This document shows positions 1 to 11,197 of a stretch of DNA of 64,000 nucleotides, piece after piece. The position numbers and the translations under genes were made by a program. Numbering within the stretch: position 1 is the first letter of the stretch; every line of letters begins with the position of its first letter. The notes under the pieces were generated by a model. It was given only the letters and a program-made list of their open reading frames with translations, was not told the origin of the DNA and searched no databases. The DNA lies in contig JACVRA010000210.1 in NCBI GenBank assembly GCA_019828545.1, positions 248,531-312,530 of the forward strand, given 5' to 3'. This DNA is from Paracamarosporium sp. OC-R06-R3. Its lineage: Eukaryota; Ascomycota; Dothideomycetes; Pleosporales; Didymosphaeriaceae.

Positions 1-287
1 TCGCCATAGGTGCGTTGGTCGTAGGCAGGGATGTACGAGGAGGCATCTTTGACTTCGGCGGAGAGGCGCGAGATGCCGGCGAGGCAGTGGTCGATGGCGT
101 CCGGGCGCTCGGTAGGGGAGGTGGAGGAGAGGCGGGACATTTCGTCCTGGAGAGCTGGAGGGGGTTAGACACAGATAGAGCGAAGGAAGAATGCCGCACC
201 AATGACCTCGCGCTGGAAGTAGCGGAAGAAGCGCTCTTTGGAGGCTGATTCAGGGCGGGCTTGCGGAGGGGCTTCGGGATGCGCCAT
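1..287 (-). CDS. Tubulin-folding cofactor C (TBCC), N-terminal part, truncated by window edge
   Basis: This is the 5' end of a gene that runs off the left edge. Translation starts at 287, and a 45-nt intron (199-155) separates exon 1 from exon 2 (154-1). The joined protein begins MAHPEAPPQARPES, continues through FFRYFQREVIALQDEM, and reaches the segment ISRLSAEVKDASSYIPAYDQ. That helical stretch resembles the spectrin-like N-terminal domain of tubulin-binding cofactor C, which acts in tubulin heterodimer folding with cofactors D and E. A donor 7 nt upstream of the chosen one, paired with an acceptor 8 nt downstream, also keeps the frame but loses the conserved-looking EV-ALQ junction, so I chose the shorter intron. 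The C-terminal C-CAP domain lies outside the window, so the assignment rests on the N-terminal domain only. Confidence 0.72.
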
Positions 288-860
288 GGTTGGTATGTAG
301 AGCGTTATAGTCTCGTGGAAATAGATAAAGCCAGGCTTGTGTGAGAGAAAGAACCTCTACGCGTTTGCCTGTAGAAAAGCTGGAGGCAGCCTAGCAAGTC
401 GTGTGGTCGATGACGGAGCTTGGTGGTTTCTGCACGCTTGGAGTGGGGTAGCAACCGGACGGGAAGCTGAGACAGGGCCCGCAGCGTCAAGCAGACAACT
501 CGATGGGCGCCCGTTCCGCCTCGTCGCGCTCGCACTGTCGGATGCCTCTCGATCCATGATGTCGATGGTGACGGATCGAATATCCGATGCCATTTTCGAA
601 CCCTGGATCGAGGGCATAGTTTCCACGCTACCCCGCGGTTAGGGCTTAGTCTCCATCGATTCGGCTTCTTATCATCACCAATCATGCCGGACTGTTTAGT
701 GTCATTTCAAATCGTTCTTTGAGGAAATTCCTAAGGTATGGAGTATTTATAAGAAAATTGTTGATATCAATGTCATGTGCGTTGCCGCCAGGCGAATAAA
801 CAAAACCTTTACACCCACCCTTCATCACATATTGAATCCAGACCACAAGAGCAATTCAGC
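288..860. other. Intergenic, no gene seen
   Basis: This lies between the start of the cofactor C gene and the 3' end of the SDR gene. The open frames here overlap on both strands and show no recognisable domain or splice pattern. The right end is the 3' flank of the SDR gene. Confidence 0.6.
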
Positions 861-1776
861 TTAAGGAGCAACCTGCTGAGCATCCAATACCTTCTTTGCG
901 ATCCGAGTCAAATCCGAGTTCTCCAACGGCTCATTCTCAAACCCATTCGACACCTGATCTACCAGAGCAGCAGCAACCTCCTTTACGCCAATCTTGCCCG
1001 TGATCAAGCCAGCGAAAGTGCCAACAACCGACATTAGGAGGCCTGGGGGGCTAGGCAAGATAAAACCAGGCTTCGCGGAGGCAGCTTCCCAACCGCTAGT
1101 CTTGTGCTTCTCGGCGAATTCGAGACAGTCGACTTCGATTCGGCCCTGGGTCTTGTAAGTATCTTATCCGATGATGAGGTAGAGAGCGGAACAGAGGGTA
1201 GGGGTTAAATACCTTGAGACGGATGTACTCCTTGAAGACCGGAGGCGTAGGACCGTCAGGCGTACGAGGCGTATCCGGACCACTGATGTACAAGAAACGG
1301 AAAGTGTTCTTGTAGCCCTTTGCTGCACGCGCCTCCTCGATCTGCTCGAGCGCCCTGAGCGTGTATGTCTGGTTGATCTTCTTTACTTCCTCGAAGGGCA
1401 TTCCCCTCGTGTTTTGCGGCAAGACAGCCAGGGCCCTACAATGATACGCATATTAGTGCCAGTCTTGCAACCTCAGACACCAGCAGATTCCAACAATGCT
1501 CCAGTGCTGAAGGATAGATACTGGGAGAATGCCTTACCAGATAGCTGCGTCTGCATCTGCAAGCTGCTCCTTTACATCCTCAGGGTACTTCTCGAAATCC
1601 TTTACTATCAAGCTCTTCAACTTGCTTGTGTCCGCGTCAGGCGCCGTGCCCTTGGGAACTGCAACAGGCTTCCTGGCTATTGCGTATATGGTGGTGATGT
1701 TAGGGTTCGACAGACTCTGCTTGATAATCTCGGAACCAACGAAACCGGTCGCACCGCCAATGATAAGCTTCACCAT
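861..1776 (-). CDS. Atypical short-chain dehydrogenase / NAD(P)-binding Rossmann protein
   Basis: The three exons are 1776-1538, 1435-1213 and 1151-861, giving about 250 residues. The N-terminus MVKLIIGGATGFVGSEI carries the glycine-rich GxxGxxG dinucleotide-binding loop directly after the first beta strand, so the start is certain. The body includes IWALAVLPQNTRGMPFEEVKKINQ and a FLYISGPDTP strand where atypical SDRs carry the active-site region; a clear YxxxK is not visible. The size and order match fungal epimerase-like or HTATIP2-like atypical SDRs, which bind NAD(P)H. The substrate is unknown. Both introns have standard GT-AG ends (102 and 61 nt). It stands alone, with gene-poor flanks on both sides. 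Confidence 0.8.
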
Positions 1777-3658
1777 CTTGCTTCTCTTCTCTTTTTTCTT
1801 TGTTCGTGGTGACGTGTCGCGTTGTATGCTTTAGAAACGGATGGGCAATCTAGCGTAAATGAGGAATCGATTATTCAAGCTGAGGAGGAGAATGGCGAAG
1901 GATGCGTGGGACGAACAGGAACCAATATATCTATGAAATCCTGCTTGGTACAGGCCTAAGTTATAAAGCACCGGGGATTGACGGGCATGTTTACAGCGAC
2001 GAGCTCGGTGTTCGGCAACCCAGTCACTCTCCAACTACACTTCGATTTCTAACATCTGCATCCCGCATGTCGCACCCGTACGAGAAGAACCCTGCGATCC
2101 TGCTTTCGCCATTGGGAAACGTCCTAGTCGTCGAAAAACGCATGCATGAGATAGTGAACGCTATCGGATGGAGGAGCTATAGCGTCTCCGATTGGTTCGC
2201 TTGTCGAAGGTGAATGGAAGCGGGCTGGACGCGCGTGGGCGAGCACGCCTTCGGTTTGTGTAGATGAGGTGATGGCGTCCGCCATTGTCATTTCGTGTAT
2301 GCTGCTTTGCGGCGTAGTCGGTGTTAGCCTTGATCTATCTCGCGAGTCGGCCTATGATTATCCGGGAGTCTGCGTTTTACGCCCCACCAGAGATTACAAA
2401 GCGATGAGAAAGACGGGAAGTAGAACAGCCATGTCCACGAGTTTCTTGTGGATGTCGCTGATTCAAGCTGCTAGTTGGTTGGCCTAGTCAGAGGTAACTC
2501 ACCATAGATACCCCTCCTACCTAAAGTTGAACCAGCCCGGCGCCCTCCCTTCCGCAGAAACGTCCCACCTACAAGCCGCCGTTCTTCCTCCTGTGTAGCG
2601 CATCATGAGCGCTATAAATGCGGAACACCCATGCTCGATATCCTCCATCATGGTGAGTACCAGCGTCCGCACCAAAGGACCGTTAAGCTCGTCTTGGATC
2701 TCCGATATAGTCGGCAGAGGCGTGATTGGCCGTAGTGAAGCAGGGGTGCTTGTTGCATTGGAACCATTGTCGGTGAATGGAGATACTTGAAGCAATTCGC
2801 TCTCCTAGAGTCACAAGCTACTGGTATTTTATTTGTCTGCATATCGATCATTTTGTCATCCAACAAGACCGAAACTGTTGGTGGAATGCGATGTTCTCGT
2901 CGCAATTGCCGCTAAACGGCCATGTCACAATGCTAGCTGCTTTCGAGGCCTTCCTACTTGGTAGGATTTAGCCCCATGAGCTTGTACATTATACGAGCAG
3001 CTTCTCGTTTTGCTTTGCTGTCCTCCGGTTCTAGCCGTAACTGTGTGAAGATGCTATTATACGTTTCTTACAAATATTGCAGATCAGTTAGACGTGCACG
3101 TAAACAATATCTGCATTACTATAGATGCAGCTTATAAGAGCTTATAAGATTGGCCTAATTTATTGACTCATTTCTCGTGAGGCCCCTTTCGAGATCCGCC
3201 AGGCTCACACCAAGCTCGCCCGATACAATAACTGACGAAGAAGTGAGGGGCCAAACGAAAACCACGTGCCCGATATTCCCAATGCAATGTTGGAGATATT
3301 AACAGCTATCTAGACTAATAGCAGCAAGCTCTCGTATGCAAATATCGCCGTTGTGGAGGATATTAGTGATGATAGTATTCGGCCACTGTGAGTATGTTGG
3401 AACTCTTTGCGCAAGCCTCAGACCAAAGACTGGCAGATACCTTGACCAAATTCAACATAGAAGAGCCAGCTATACCCACTGAGTTGCCTCAAAAAGCATC
3501 TGATATTCGACAAGAGTAGCTGGTAATAGCTCCCAACTTACGTGCTCGTTCCCACCGTAGACTTTTCACGTCAAATTAAAATAAGACGAGACAAGTAGTC
3601 CTTTTGGCTCGTATTCTGAGATAGGTCGTTCCAAGATGCGAGTTCCCCTTCAAAAGAA
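1777..3658. other. Gene-poor interval of 1.9 kb
   Basis: I see no convincing gene. One minus-strand frame at 2517-2795 (92 codons) has a protein-like middle (ITPLPTISEIQDELNGPLV), but no start context, partner exon or family is apparent. From about 2980 to 3180 the DNA is AT-rich and carries a short direct repeat (CTTATAAGAG/CTTATAAGAT near 3131-3150), which could be decayed repeat sequence. Confidence 0.5.
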
Positions 3659-5101
3659 TCATTTCCGTGAGGTTCTACCAGCTTCGCCAACTAGATTCCC
3701 ATACTTCAGCGTATTCAGCGTTGCCGCAAACTGCGCATCCGATGGTGACACAGTGAGAATCATGGCAGATTGACCCTTGTCCATCGCTAAGAAATGACTA
3801 CGCAGAACCATGGTTAACGGAGAGGATCGGAATGGGATGCGCGCTTGCTTTGTAGCTCTAGCACGAATGACCTCCTTCAACGCGAAAAGGTCCGTATTGA
3901 TTTGTCGTCCCTGTCGCTGTTCCTGCAGAGTTTGCTTCGGTCGGACGACTGATGTAACAGTCGCTTGATCAAAGTACTCAGACCCAGCAAGGTCCACGAA
4001 GACAAATTTGCCTCCAAGACACGAATGTCGGCTATTGATGAAGCATTTCGCGACTATATCTTCGGCCAATGTCAAACGGGTCTCATATTCCTTCTTCTTA
4101 GCCTCCGCTTCATCGATTCGTTGTTGGTTGAGTGGATGCTCTGGATTTTCAACGTACTGCCCTTCGGGTGTCTTGATCAGTGAATTCCGGTGCTCATCGA
4201 GGTAAACATCGGTAGCCCACTTCCCTACAGGCACAAGCTCGGACTCCCGTTCCGTAACTGCATCCCGTGCCTCTAGCAACGCCTTGTTGATGACTTCGAG
4301 TTCAAGGACAGCATGTGTGCGAGAGCTCTCATCGTGTACCGAAGATGACCCAGTCTTTCTCCTCTGCAGCCCAGCTAGTACAGTTTTACGAAGCTCTTCA
4401 TATGACCAGCATGGCATCGCGACAATTGGACGAACCCTGACCTTTCCGCCTTCTAACATCTCTGTCTGTCCTCGAACATGTGTCTGCCCATCTTTTCCCT
4501 CGCGAATATAACATTCTATACCGTTGTTGAAAAGATCGTACGCACATTTCCCCCGAACTTCGTAAAGACGAACTGCGACACCTAGTTCTTCCTTGTCTTC
4601 GATCTGATGAGATTCCATCCGGCTTGATATTACATTGAGCTCATTGATGGCTTTAAACATAGCGCGTGCTGCAGAAAGATAGAGACCAAGATGCTGGACC
4701 TCTTCGTGATTGTATCCTATGATAGTGTGTGTTTTTCCGCTGCCGGAATGTCCATAGGCGAAAAAATTGCAGGTAGCTCCCTCCAGAACCTGAGGCAATG
4801 TCGGCGCCACCACGCTCTCAAATATGTGGCCGTTTGTAGCAGTTTCCGGAAACACTTGCGCGAAGGAAGCACCACTGGTCCACGTACGAACTGGGGTTGA
4901 GCTAGGCCCCGATGAAAGCGATATGGACTGGGTACTTTCGTGCTGAGAAACGCTTCGTTCCATCTCCGATGTAGATAATTCGCTCGTACTTAAAGGCCTC
5001 CATCTGGCATAGACTTTGAAGGAAGCGGAAGGGTGTTGTGGGTGTGTCATGACGGACGAGTGAGTAGCGTAGGTATTGCTCCCAGGCACCTCGTGATACA
5101 A
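3659..5101 (-). CDS. Kinesin motor protein, stalkless, with long loop insertion
   Basis: A single exon encodes 480 residues (463 from the second Met at 5050, just before the FKVYARWRPL strand). It has the kinesin motor hallmarks in order: the P-loop GHSGSGKTHT at residues 117-126, a switch I-type HDESSRTHA at 256-264, the switch II DLAGSE at 370-375, and the final helix region with SSPLTMVLRSHF and LNTLKYGNLV. Kinesins use ATP hydrolysis to move along microtubules. Two points are odd. About 90 charged residues (roughly 270-362) sit between the switch I strand and the DLAGSE strand, where most kinesins have a short loop. The protein also ends right after the motor core, with no neck or coiled-coil stalk. 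The partner and cargo are unknown. Confidence 0.9.
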   Translation of the reverse strand: MYHEVPGSNTYATHSSVMTHPQHPSASFKVYARWRPLSTSELSTSEMERSVSQHESTQSISLSSGPSSTPVRTWTSGASFAQVFPETATNGHIFESVVAPTLPQVLEGATCNFFAYGHSGSGKTHTIIGYNHEEVQHLGLYLSAARAMFKAINELNVISSRMESHQIEDKEELGVAVRLYEVRGKCAYDLFNNGIECYIREGKDGQTHVRGQTEMLEGGKVRVRPIVAMPCWSYEELRKTVLAGLQRRKTGSSSVHDESSRTHAVLELEVINKALLEARDAVTERESELVPVGKWATDVYLDEHRNSLIKTPEGQYVENPEHPLNQQRIDEAEAKKKEYETRLTLAEDIVAKCFINSRHSCLGGKFVFVDLAGSEYFDQATVTSVVRPKQTLQEQRQGRQINTDLFALKEVIRARATKQARIPFRSSPLTMVLRSHFLAMDKGQSAMILTVSPSDAQFAATLNTLKYGNLVGEAGRTSRK

Positions 5102-6118
5102 GTCAAGGTTAGCTTATTTATAGGTGTGCGGATCTAGCAGTTGCTGAGGTGGTCCTTATAATGCACTTTGCAGCAAGCAGCAGGCAGCACCGTGAGTACG
5201 CAGAACGAATCATGTACGTTTGTCTTCTCAATATGGCTTAGCGTCTTTCCTTTTTCGGCGAAATTGTGCGAAAACGCCGTCCCTATTACCATACGAAAAG
5301 GGATAGATGCTTCCTCATGTAAAGATTTTCCAAAGCGCTATCACTGCATTTCCCTGGAGATGCTCTTGCTCTTTCGGTCGCCACGCTGACTCTTGTGGGT
5401 CGTTACGCATGCAATAGTTGTGTAGTGTGGTGAGGTGAATATAGAGCTATCCGCATAAATCAAAGCCAGCCTAGGCGAAGGCGACCCACACGATTACCTC
5501 AGGAGCCGCCCATTTCAGAATACCTCAATCAGCCAGGAGCCAGGTGGATCTCCGGCTCGCAGCGAAACAACATGGGAGAAGAGGGTGCATTTTGGTTGCC
5601 TGATGCGTCGCAAAATTTAAGTACGAGAAGCTATACTGTAGCGACCTCCGAAGCGAGGAGCGATGCTCAAGGAGGTCAGAGTATTGTAAGGCCTCAGGTG
5701 CCACATGATTATTCAGCGAAGGGACTACTTCGCGCTCCAGCGGGCAGCACGAAGGTTCAAAAGCTAGAAATCGTCGCGCCCTGTCTGAATGAGCAGATGG
5801 TGTTGTGCCGTAGTAATACAAATCTAATCAAACTGACAGTCATACGAATAGAAGTGTGGCTGCATGTTTTCCGCATTGGATTCATGAAACATACTCAACA
5901 TTATAGTTCTCGCACTTATACAGTATACTTACTCGAGCAGAATTTCTTTCGACAATTGCAGCCAGACTGTCTCCAAGGACGGTAGCTCGGAGTCGCGCTG
6001 TAGGGTTTCAAATTAGAGAGCACTCAATCGGGAAGGCACGAGCACAAGACGCTACAGAACAAACGAGAATACGCCTTGGTAGCACAGTCAATGGAATATA
6101 TGTACAGGTGCCTGCAGC
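5102..6118. other. Intergenic, about 1 kb, no supported gene
   Basis: This is the upstream region of the kinesin gene and the 3' flank of the complex I gene. A plus-strand frame at 5572-5985 and an opposing frame at 5525-5821 overlap each other and show no domain, so I treat both as chance. Confidence 0.55.
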
Positions 6119-6886
6119 TTAGAGGCTGACCGTGGGGTCTACGTTCTTCGTCCGGAACTGCTCTTGCGCCTCCTTCACATCGATGCCGTACTTGGCCAGT
6201 AACCGCTCACGCCTCCGCTCCTCGTAGCCAGGGCCGTAGATACCTGTCAATGTTAGCAGTGAGCATAATTATCTTATGTTATAGAACGTACCTCGACCCT
6301 CACCCAACTGCTCAAGGGTCTCCTGCAATGGTCTCCGGCGCACCTTGCGCATCTCCTCTTTCCGGGCGACCTCATCCTCGTCATCCTCTTTCAGCCCGTA
6401 GCCCCTCAGGCCGTTGGTGTATTTGAAGGCAGCCATGGCAATACCGAATCCAGCGCCCGCACCGACTACCATCGGAATGCTTCCCCCTGCAACGGTCAGT
6501 TCGTATTGCTGAGGCTGAGTTGGAAGACGTACTCTGAACACCGACTACAGTGCCGCCCATGAAACCCGCAAGTGCCTCGCCGTAGGCGTCGTCCTTCTGC
6601 CGCAGGTTCGCGGTCGCGTCCTTTGTGAATTGGTACATGACTCCCACACCCGCTGTAGGTCAATTAGCCCTGCCTAGCTTCCGGCAACCATGATGGCTGG
6701 CCACGCACCAAAGACTGCAATTATGCCGCCCGAGCGGGTGATGATGCCCATGGCACCAACATTCTGCTTCCGCAGGGTGTTCTGCACGCCGGCAAAGACG
6801 GCGCCGGCGACGGAGAGCTGGAGGGTCGTTTTCGCCGTGTTCGCAAGCGTGTCTCGCGGATGGTAGGTATCGTCGTGGGAGGCCAT
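6119..6886 (-). CDS. NADH:ubiquinone oxidoreductase 21.3 kDa subunit (NDUFA11 / B14.7-like, Tim17 family)
   Basis: Four exons (6886-6709, 6652-6533, 6486-6292, 6243-6119) encode about 205 residues. The protein opens with HPRDTLANTAKTTLQLSVAGAVFAGVQNTL, continues with the glycine-rich membrane helices ALAGFMGGTVVGVQ and VVGAGAGFGIAMAAFKYTNGL, and ends in a charged tail through YGPGYEERRRERLLAKYGI to VDPTVSL. This is the order of the fungal complex I 21.3 kDa subunit, a Tim17/22-like accessory protein of the mitochondrial inner membrane. All three introns (48-56 nt) are GT-AG and restore frame. The gene shares a 459-bp intergenic region with the divergent deubiquitinase gene to the right. Confidence 0.88.
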
Positions 6887-7345
6887 GGCGGGCGCAATGG
6901 GCGGTGGTGTGGGTTGCGGAGCTCTCTGGAGGTTGAAGTTGAGTCGCCGCGCTAGCAGCAGTGCAGCCTCTTGGCGCGCATCACTGTTCGACCTGGAGCC
7001 AATGTCTCACCTGCAACGCCGCTTTGGGGGATTGCTTGCTTTTCGTCCGGCCAAACGTGTGTACCGTTTGTCCTCTCAACGTTTTCAGCGCTGGACGGGG
7101 GCCCAACTTCTCGCATACGTGGCTCTGCGAGCGGGGCCTGCTTCACCCATCCGTTGCGCGACTGCCGCCTAGTCTAGAGAGAGAGACAGAGCACGCCCGC
7201 ACCTTCCACTCAACAGAGCTCGTCTCGTGCCTACCGTGCTCGGTACCTTCCTGAACTTCCTCAACCGTGTGCGGCAATCGTTTCTACAGCTTCACGCACC
7301 ATATTCTTCACCAGAGCTTCGATAGAACCCCTCCACACGGCAGCC
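6887..7345. promoter_or_regulatory. Shared divergent promoter region (complex I subunit / UBP2-like)
   Basis: This is the only DNA between two head-to-head start codons at 6886 (minus) and 7346 (plus), so it must hold both promoters. I did not identify specific binding sites. Confidence 0.5.
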
Positions 7346-10300
7346 ATGGGTGGCCCAGGTTAGTCGTCCAAGAACACCCGGTCGTGTCCCGGAAAGCAAC
7401 TGACCGTAGGCCCTCGCAGGTAAAACGGCACCCCTGCTGCTACAGAACCTGCTCACATACGATCCACGCTACGAGACCGCAGCGGGGAGGAACCTGCTCA
7501 CATCCTCGCCGCCGCACCACGATCCCCGCGCCGCTCCAACCTCCTCCGTCCCGCACCGAAATTGCCGCCACGACCTACAGTTGAAGGAAGAGCAGAGTGC
7601 ACTCCCCCAGAGAGGTGTGGATCCAGACCATACCACTGTATACAAGGTTGCCGCCTATTGCACAAAATGTCGTTGGCACTTCGACTTATGGGTGGACTTT
7701 CGTGACGATGGTCCGCAGAACAGCCCATGCAGGAGGGCAAACACCGACTTTCCGCTCCATCATTTCATTTTTGAGAGTGAACAAGATCCATCCAGGTCTG
7801 AGAGTCTAGGTGGCCACAACGAACCGCGAACGTATCTCTTCTCCTGCTCAGCACCCAAATGTCCAGTCGCCTTACGCATACGTATATCGCCGCCTCGTTT
7901 CACTGACTCCGACATCACCTTACTGACGGACCCGGCAAACTTGAGGAGACGATGGGAGCGTTCAAAAGAGATCAATGGAGATCGTGCAGATACTGACATG
8001 GCGCAATCCATTGATGCGCCTAACTATCTCAACACATACCTTTACGACAGCTTTAATCCACAAAAGGGTAAGACTAGGATACCGCTTCTTAATCGGAAGT
8101 TTCTCAAAACCTTTGGTCGAGACTGCGACGACATCCTGAGAAAGCTGGGTTTTACGCTGGCGGTAGAACAGGACCCGGACGGCACTACCACTGAGGGATG
8201 GTACCTACCAAAACCTGTAGAAGCCCAGAACCCTTTGGAGAGTTTTGAGCCGACCACCCGTAACATTATCGAAGACGCTCGATATGAGTTAAATGCCATC
8301 ATTCTCCGCTATCCGGCAACAGAGCGCTCTACTGCCCGTCGTAATCCCATGACACTTGTACCTGGGCTCAGTCACCTTGAACTAGTTTTGGGTTGTGATG
8401 ACTACGAGCGCAGGAACGGAGCTCGTAGGGAGACTCGGAGCACGTCCCTCGAAGAAGATCACCCGTATTATGCTGGTCTTGGTTCGGTGGCCGATTTCGC
8501 TGATCCTCTGTTGATTTTTGCCTACAAACGCCAGGTTCAGGTGGATCCGCTAAACACGTCTTACTATTTTGAGTGCTTGAAGGACCTTGCTACGGGCCGG
8601 AACAGTGAGAGGCTGTTTACCGAAAGTGCAATTCTCGAGTCCCAGGGACTTGTCACCCGACATGATGTTATCCAAGCCTACCGTACGCTCGGTATAGATC
8701 CTTCTCACGCACCTGCTCTCAGTGACGAAATTATTACGAACCAGTTCAAATCTCGATTATCAGATATCGGCCCTAGACAGGTCGACGAAGCTAGGCGAGC
8801 CCTTCAAATCATCGGTACTGCCAGAAACAGTGATACTATAAAGCGGGCGGCATCCAACTCTATAGAGACATATGAAGAAGCACTGGCTTGGCTAAACTTG
8901 CCTGACTCTGCGGTATCCGGCGATGACTTTGTCATTACCATGTACACATCGAAAACGAACGACAGTCCCACAGAAACCGAGACCGGAAGGAAAGCAGTTA
9001 AAATCATTGCAGATCATCGCAAAAGCCAAAGACTATGGCAATGGCTGGAGACGGGACAAATGGATGCGGCTGAGATGGACACTGGAGAAGCCTATGCTAC
9101 GCTGAGCATTACGGACAGATCAGCAAGACTGGACCCGAGCGTCTTGCAGACACTATATCAGGGCATGCTGGAAGATAACCCAGAGAACGCAAAAAGGTTA
9201 CAGATCGCTCTCGAAAAAGTCCGACAGGATCAGGAAAATACATATGGGACATCCTATGGCGGCTCAGCGCAACAACCCGGTGGCCACGATTACGCGTTGG
9301 AAGAGTGGCCTGTGGGGTGCTGTAATATTGGTAACACTTGCTACCTGAACAGTGTGCTACAGTTTTTGTTCACCGTCAAACCTTTACGCAATATGGTTCT
9401 CGAATGCGACAAGCACTTCCAGGACCTCTCACCAGAAGCTTTGGAGCCGAAGCGTGTGGGACGTACTGCCGTTTCTCGTGCGAGGGCTGAGACCGGTCAA
9501 CAATGTGAGTATAGACCCCGACCACCCAAAATCTGGGATACCGTGCGTTATCCTGGATTATCAAACAAGACACTTCGTAATGAATAGTGCTGACCGTTGC
9601 AGTCGTTCGAGAACTGCAAGCGTTATTCAAACACATGATTACCGCCCCTACGCACAACATCCGACCGGAACGATCGCTTGCTGCCCTAGCATTGACGAGA
9701 GGCGAAAGTACAGACATTGCGACTGATAGCAATGCCGAGTCGAGTACAGCACACTCGGGGATCGGCAAAATAGATGATATGCTAGTCAGTGGGCCTGCGC
9801 TTCCACCAGGGTTCCAAACGACGTCGAGACCTCCAACTCCTGCTGACTCAGTGATGGATGATGCCGAGGGCGATGCTGATAGCATGAAGGCTATGGACCT
9901 GACAGCAACCTCAGATATTGCAAACAACGCCACCACCACTCGACTAGAACCACCATCACGGCCTCCTCCGATTCCTCCAAGGCCACAAGCCACAGCTGAC
10001 ATTGGACTCAAGAAACTCGAAGACGTAGCTCAGCAGCAGGACGCTGCTGAAATTTTGAACAACGTCTTCGACCTGCTATCTTGCGCCTTCAAAGGAGAGG
10101 CTGTGCTACGCGATGGTGAACAGTTAGATCTAATCAAGAGGACCTTCTTCTCGGATGTTACAACTGTGCGCAAAACCATGGATAAGGATATTCCAAAGTC
10201 CGATCTCCAGGACAATGTTCTTGTATCAACCAAGGGAAGAGACCGGTCACTATGTGCCGCCTTAGACGATGAGTTTGGCCTCACTGAACTTGAGGGCGGT

Positions 10301-11197
10301 GTGACCAAATACGAATTCTTTGATACAGCTGCCCCGATCCAAATTATCAACGTCCGACGCCTTCAGTTCGAAAACGGCCGCGCTCGAAAAGATGAGTCAC
10401 ATCTTGCGCTAGACAAGGTCTTGTACATGGATCGGTACCTGAAAACTACCAAATCGCTTTCCGAGGAACAGTTACAAGAGCTTCGAAATCAACAATGGCA
10501 GCTACAAGCTGAATTACGAATTTTGGAAAACCGCAAGAAGCTGCTCAAGGAAACTGATTTCAAAGACGTGGATCTTCCGGGCGTCCTTGATGAGACCGCT
10601 TGTCTCGTCGCAAAACTCGAAGAGAAGTCGTCAGAAGTCGATGGTGCGTCTCCACAGTCATCTCCAGGCCAGCACGATACCATCTCGGTTCCTCATGAGG
10701 CGATCACAAAATCGCTTAATCAACGTGCCGATGAACTCCGTCCAGAACTTATCGAGATTCACGAGCGCATGGACAAATTAGAGAAGCAGATTGACTCGGT
10801 CTTTGAAAATTGCCAGGACCACCCGTACAGACTACATGCCATATTCATGCATGCTGGATCGCATAGTGGAGGTCACTACTGGATATACATCTACGATTTC
10901 CAGAACGACATTTGGCGCAAATATAACGACGAGACGGTTACTTTAGAGTCTGAAGAAACCATCCTTAAGCGGGTACAGCAGGACCGACCGCCTACAAGTA
11001 CAGGTATCGTGTACGTCCGGGACGACGTTGCCACGGAATATACCGAAGCCGTACATAGGGAGCCGACAGCGACGGATGCGCAGACTAGCGATTTCGACCA
11101 TCATGGCGATGTCGAGATGACAGATGCCCTCCCATCGAACGTGGTGAACTTGGACGACTTGACGAATCTGCAGGTCATCCATGGGCACGAGCTGTAA
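7346..11197 (+). CDS. Ubiquitin carboxyl-terminal hydrolase, UBP2-type
   Basis: Three exons (7346-7358, 7420-9504, 9603-11197) give about 1230 residues, close to yeast Ubp2. The tiny first exon encodes only MGGP plus one base; I chose it because it puts the first in-frame ATG on the large open exon. The long N-terminal region begins with a cysteine/histidine-rich stretch (AAYCTKCRWHFDLW). The USP catalytic core has the Cys box GNTCYLNS with Cys about residue 645, and the His box GGHYWIYIYD with His about residue 1124. The core is split by a long insertion with a predicted coiled region, as in Ubp2. Ubp2 removes ubiquitin, notably K63-linked chains, and in yeast works with Rsp5 and Rup1 in the cytosol. 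The 98-nt intron after TGQQ restores FVRELQALF. Confidence 0.92.

Noticed and set aside
2517..2905. Minus frames at 2517-2795 and 2648-2905 as a frameshifted gene
   Set aside because: Part of the first looks protein-like, but no start, splice pair or family could be found, so I left it as unassigned intergenic DNA.
5572..5985. Plus-strand frame of 137 codons in the kinesin-complex I gap
   Set aside because: No domain or splice partner, and it is overlapped by an equally open antisense frame.
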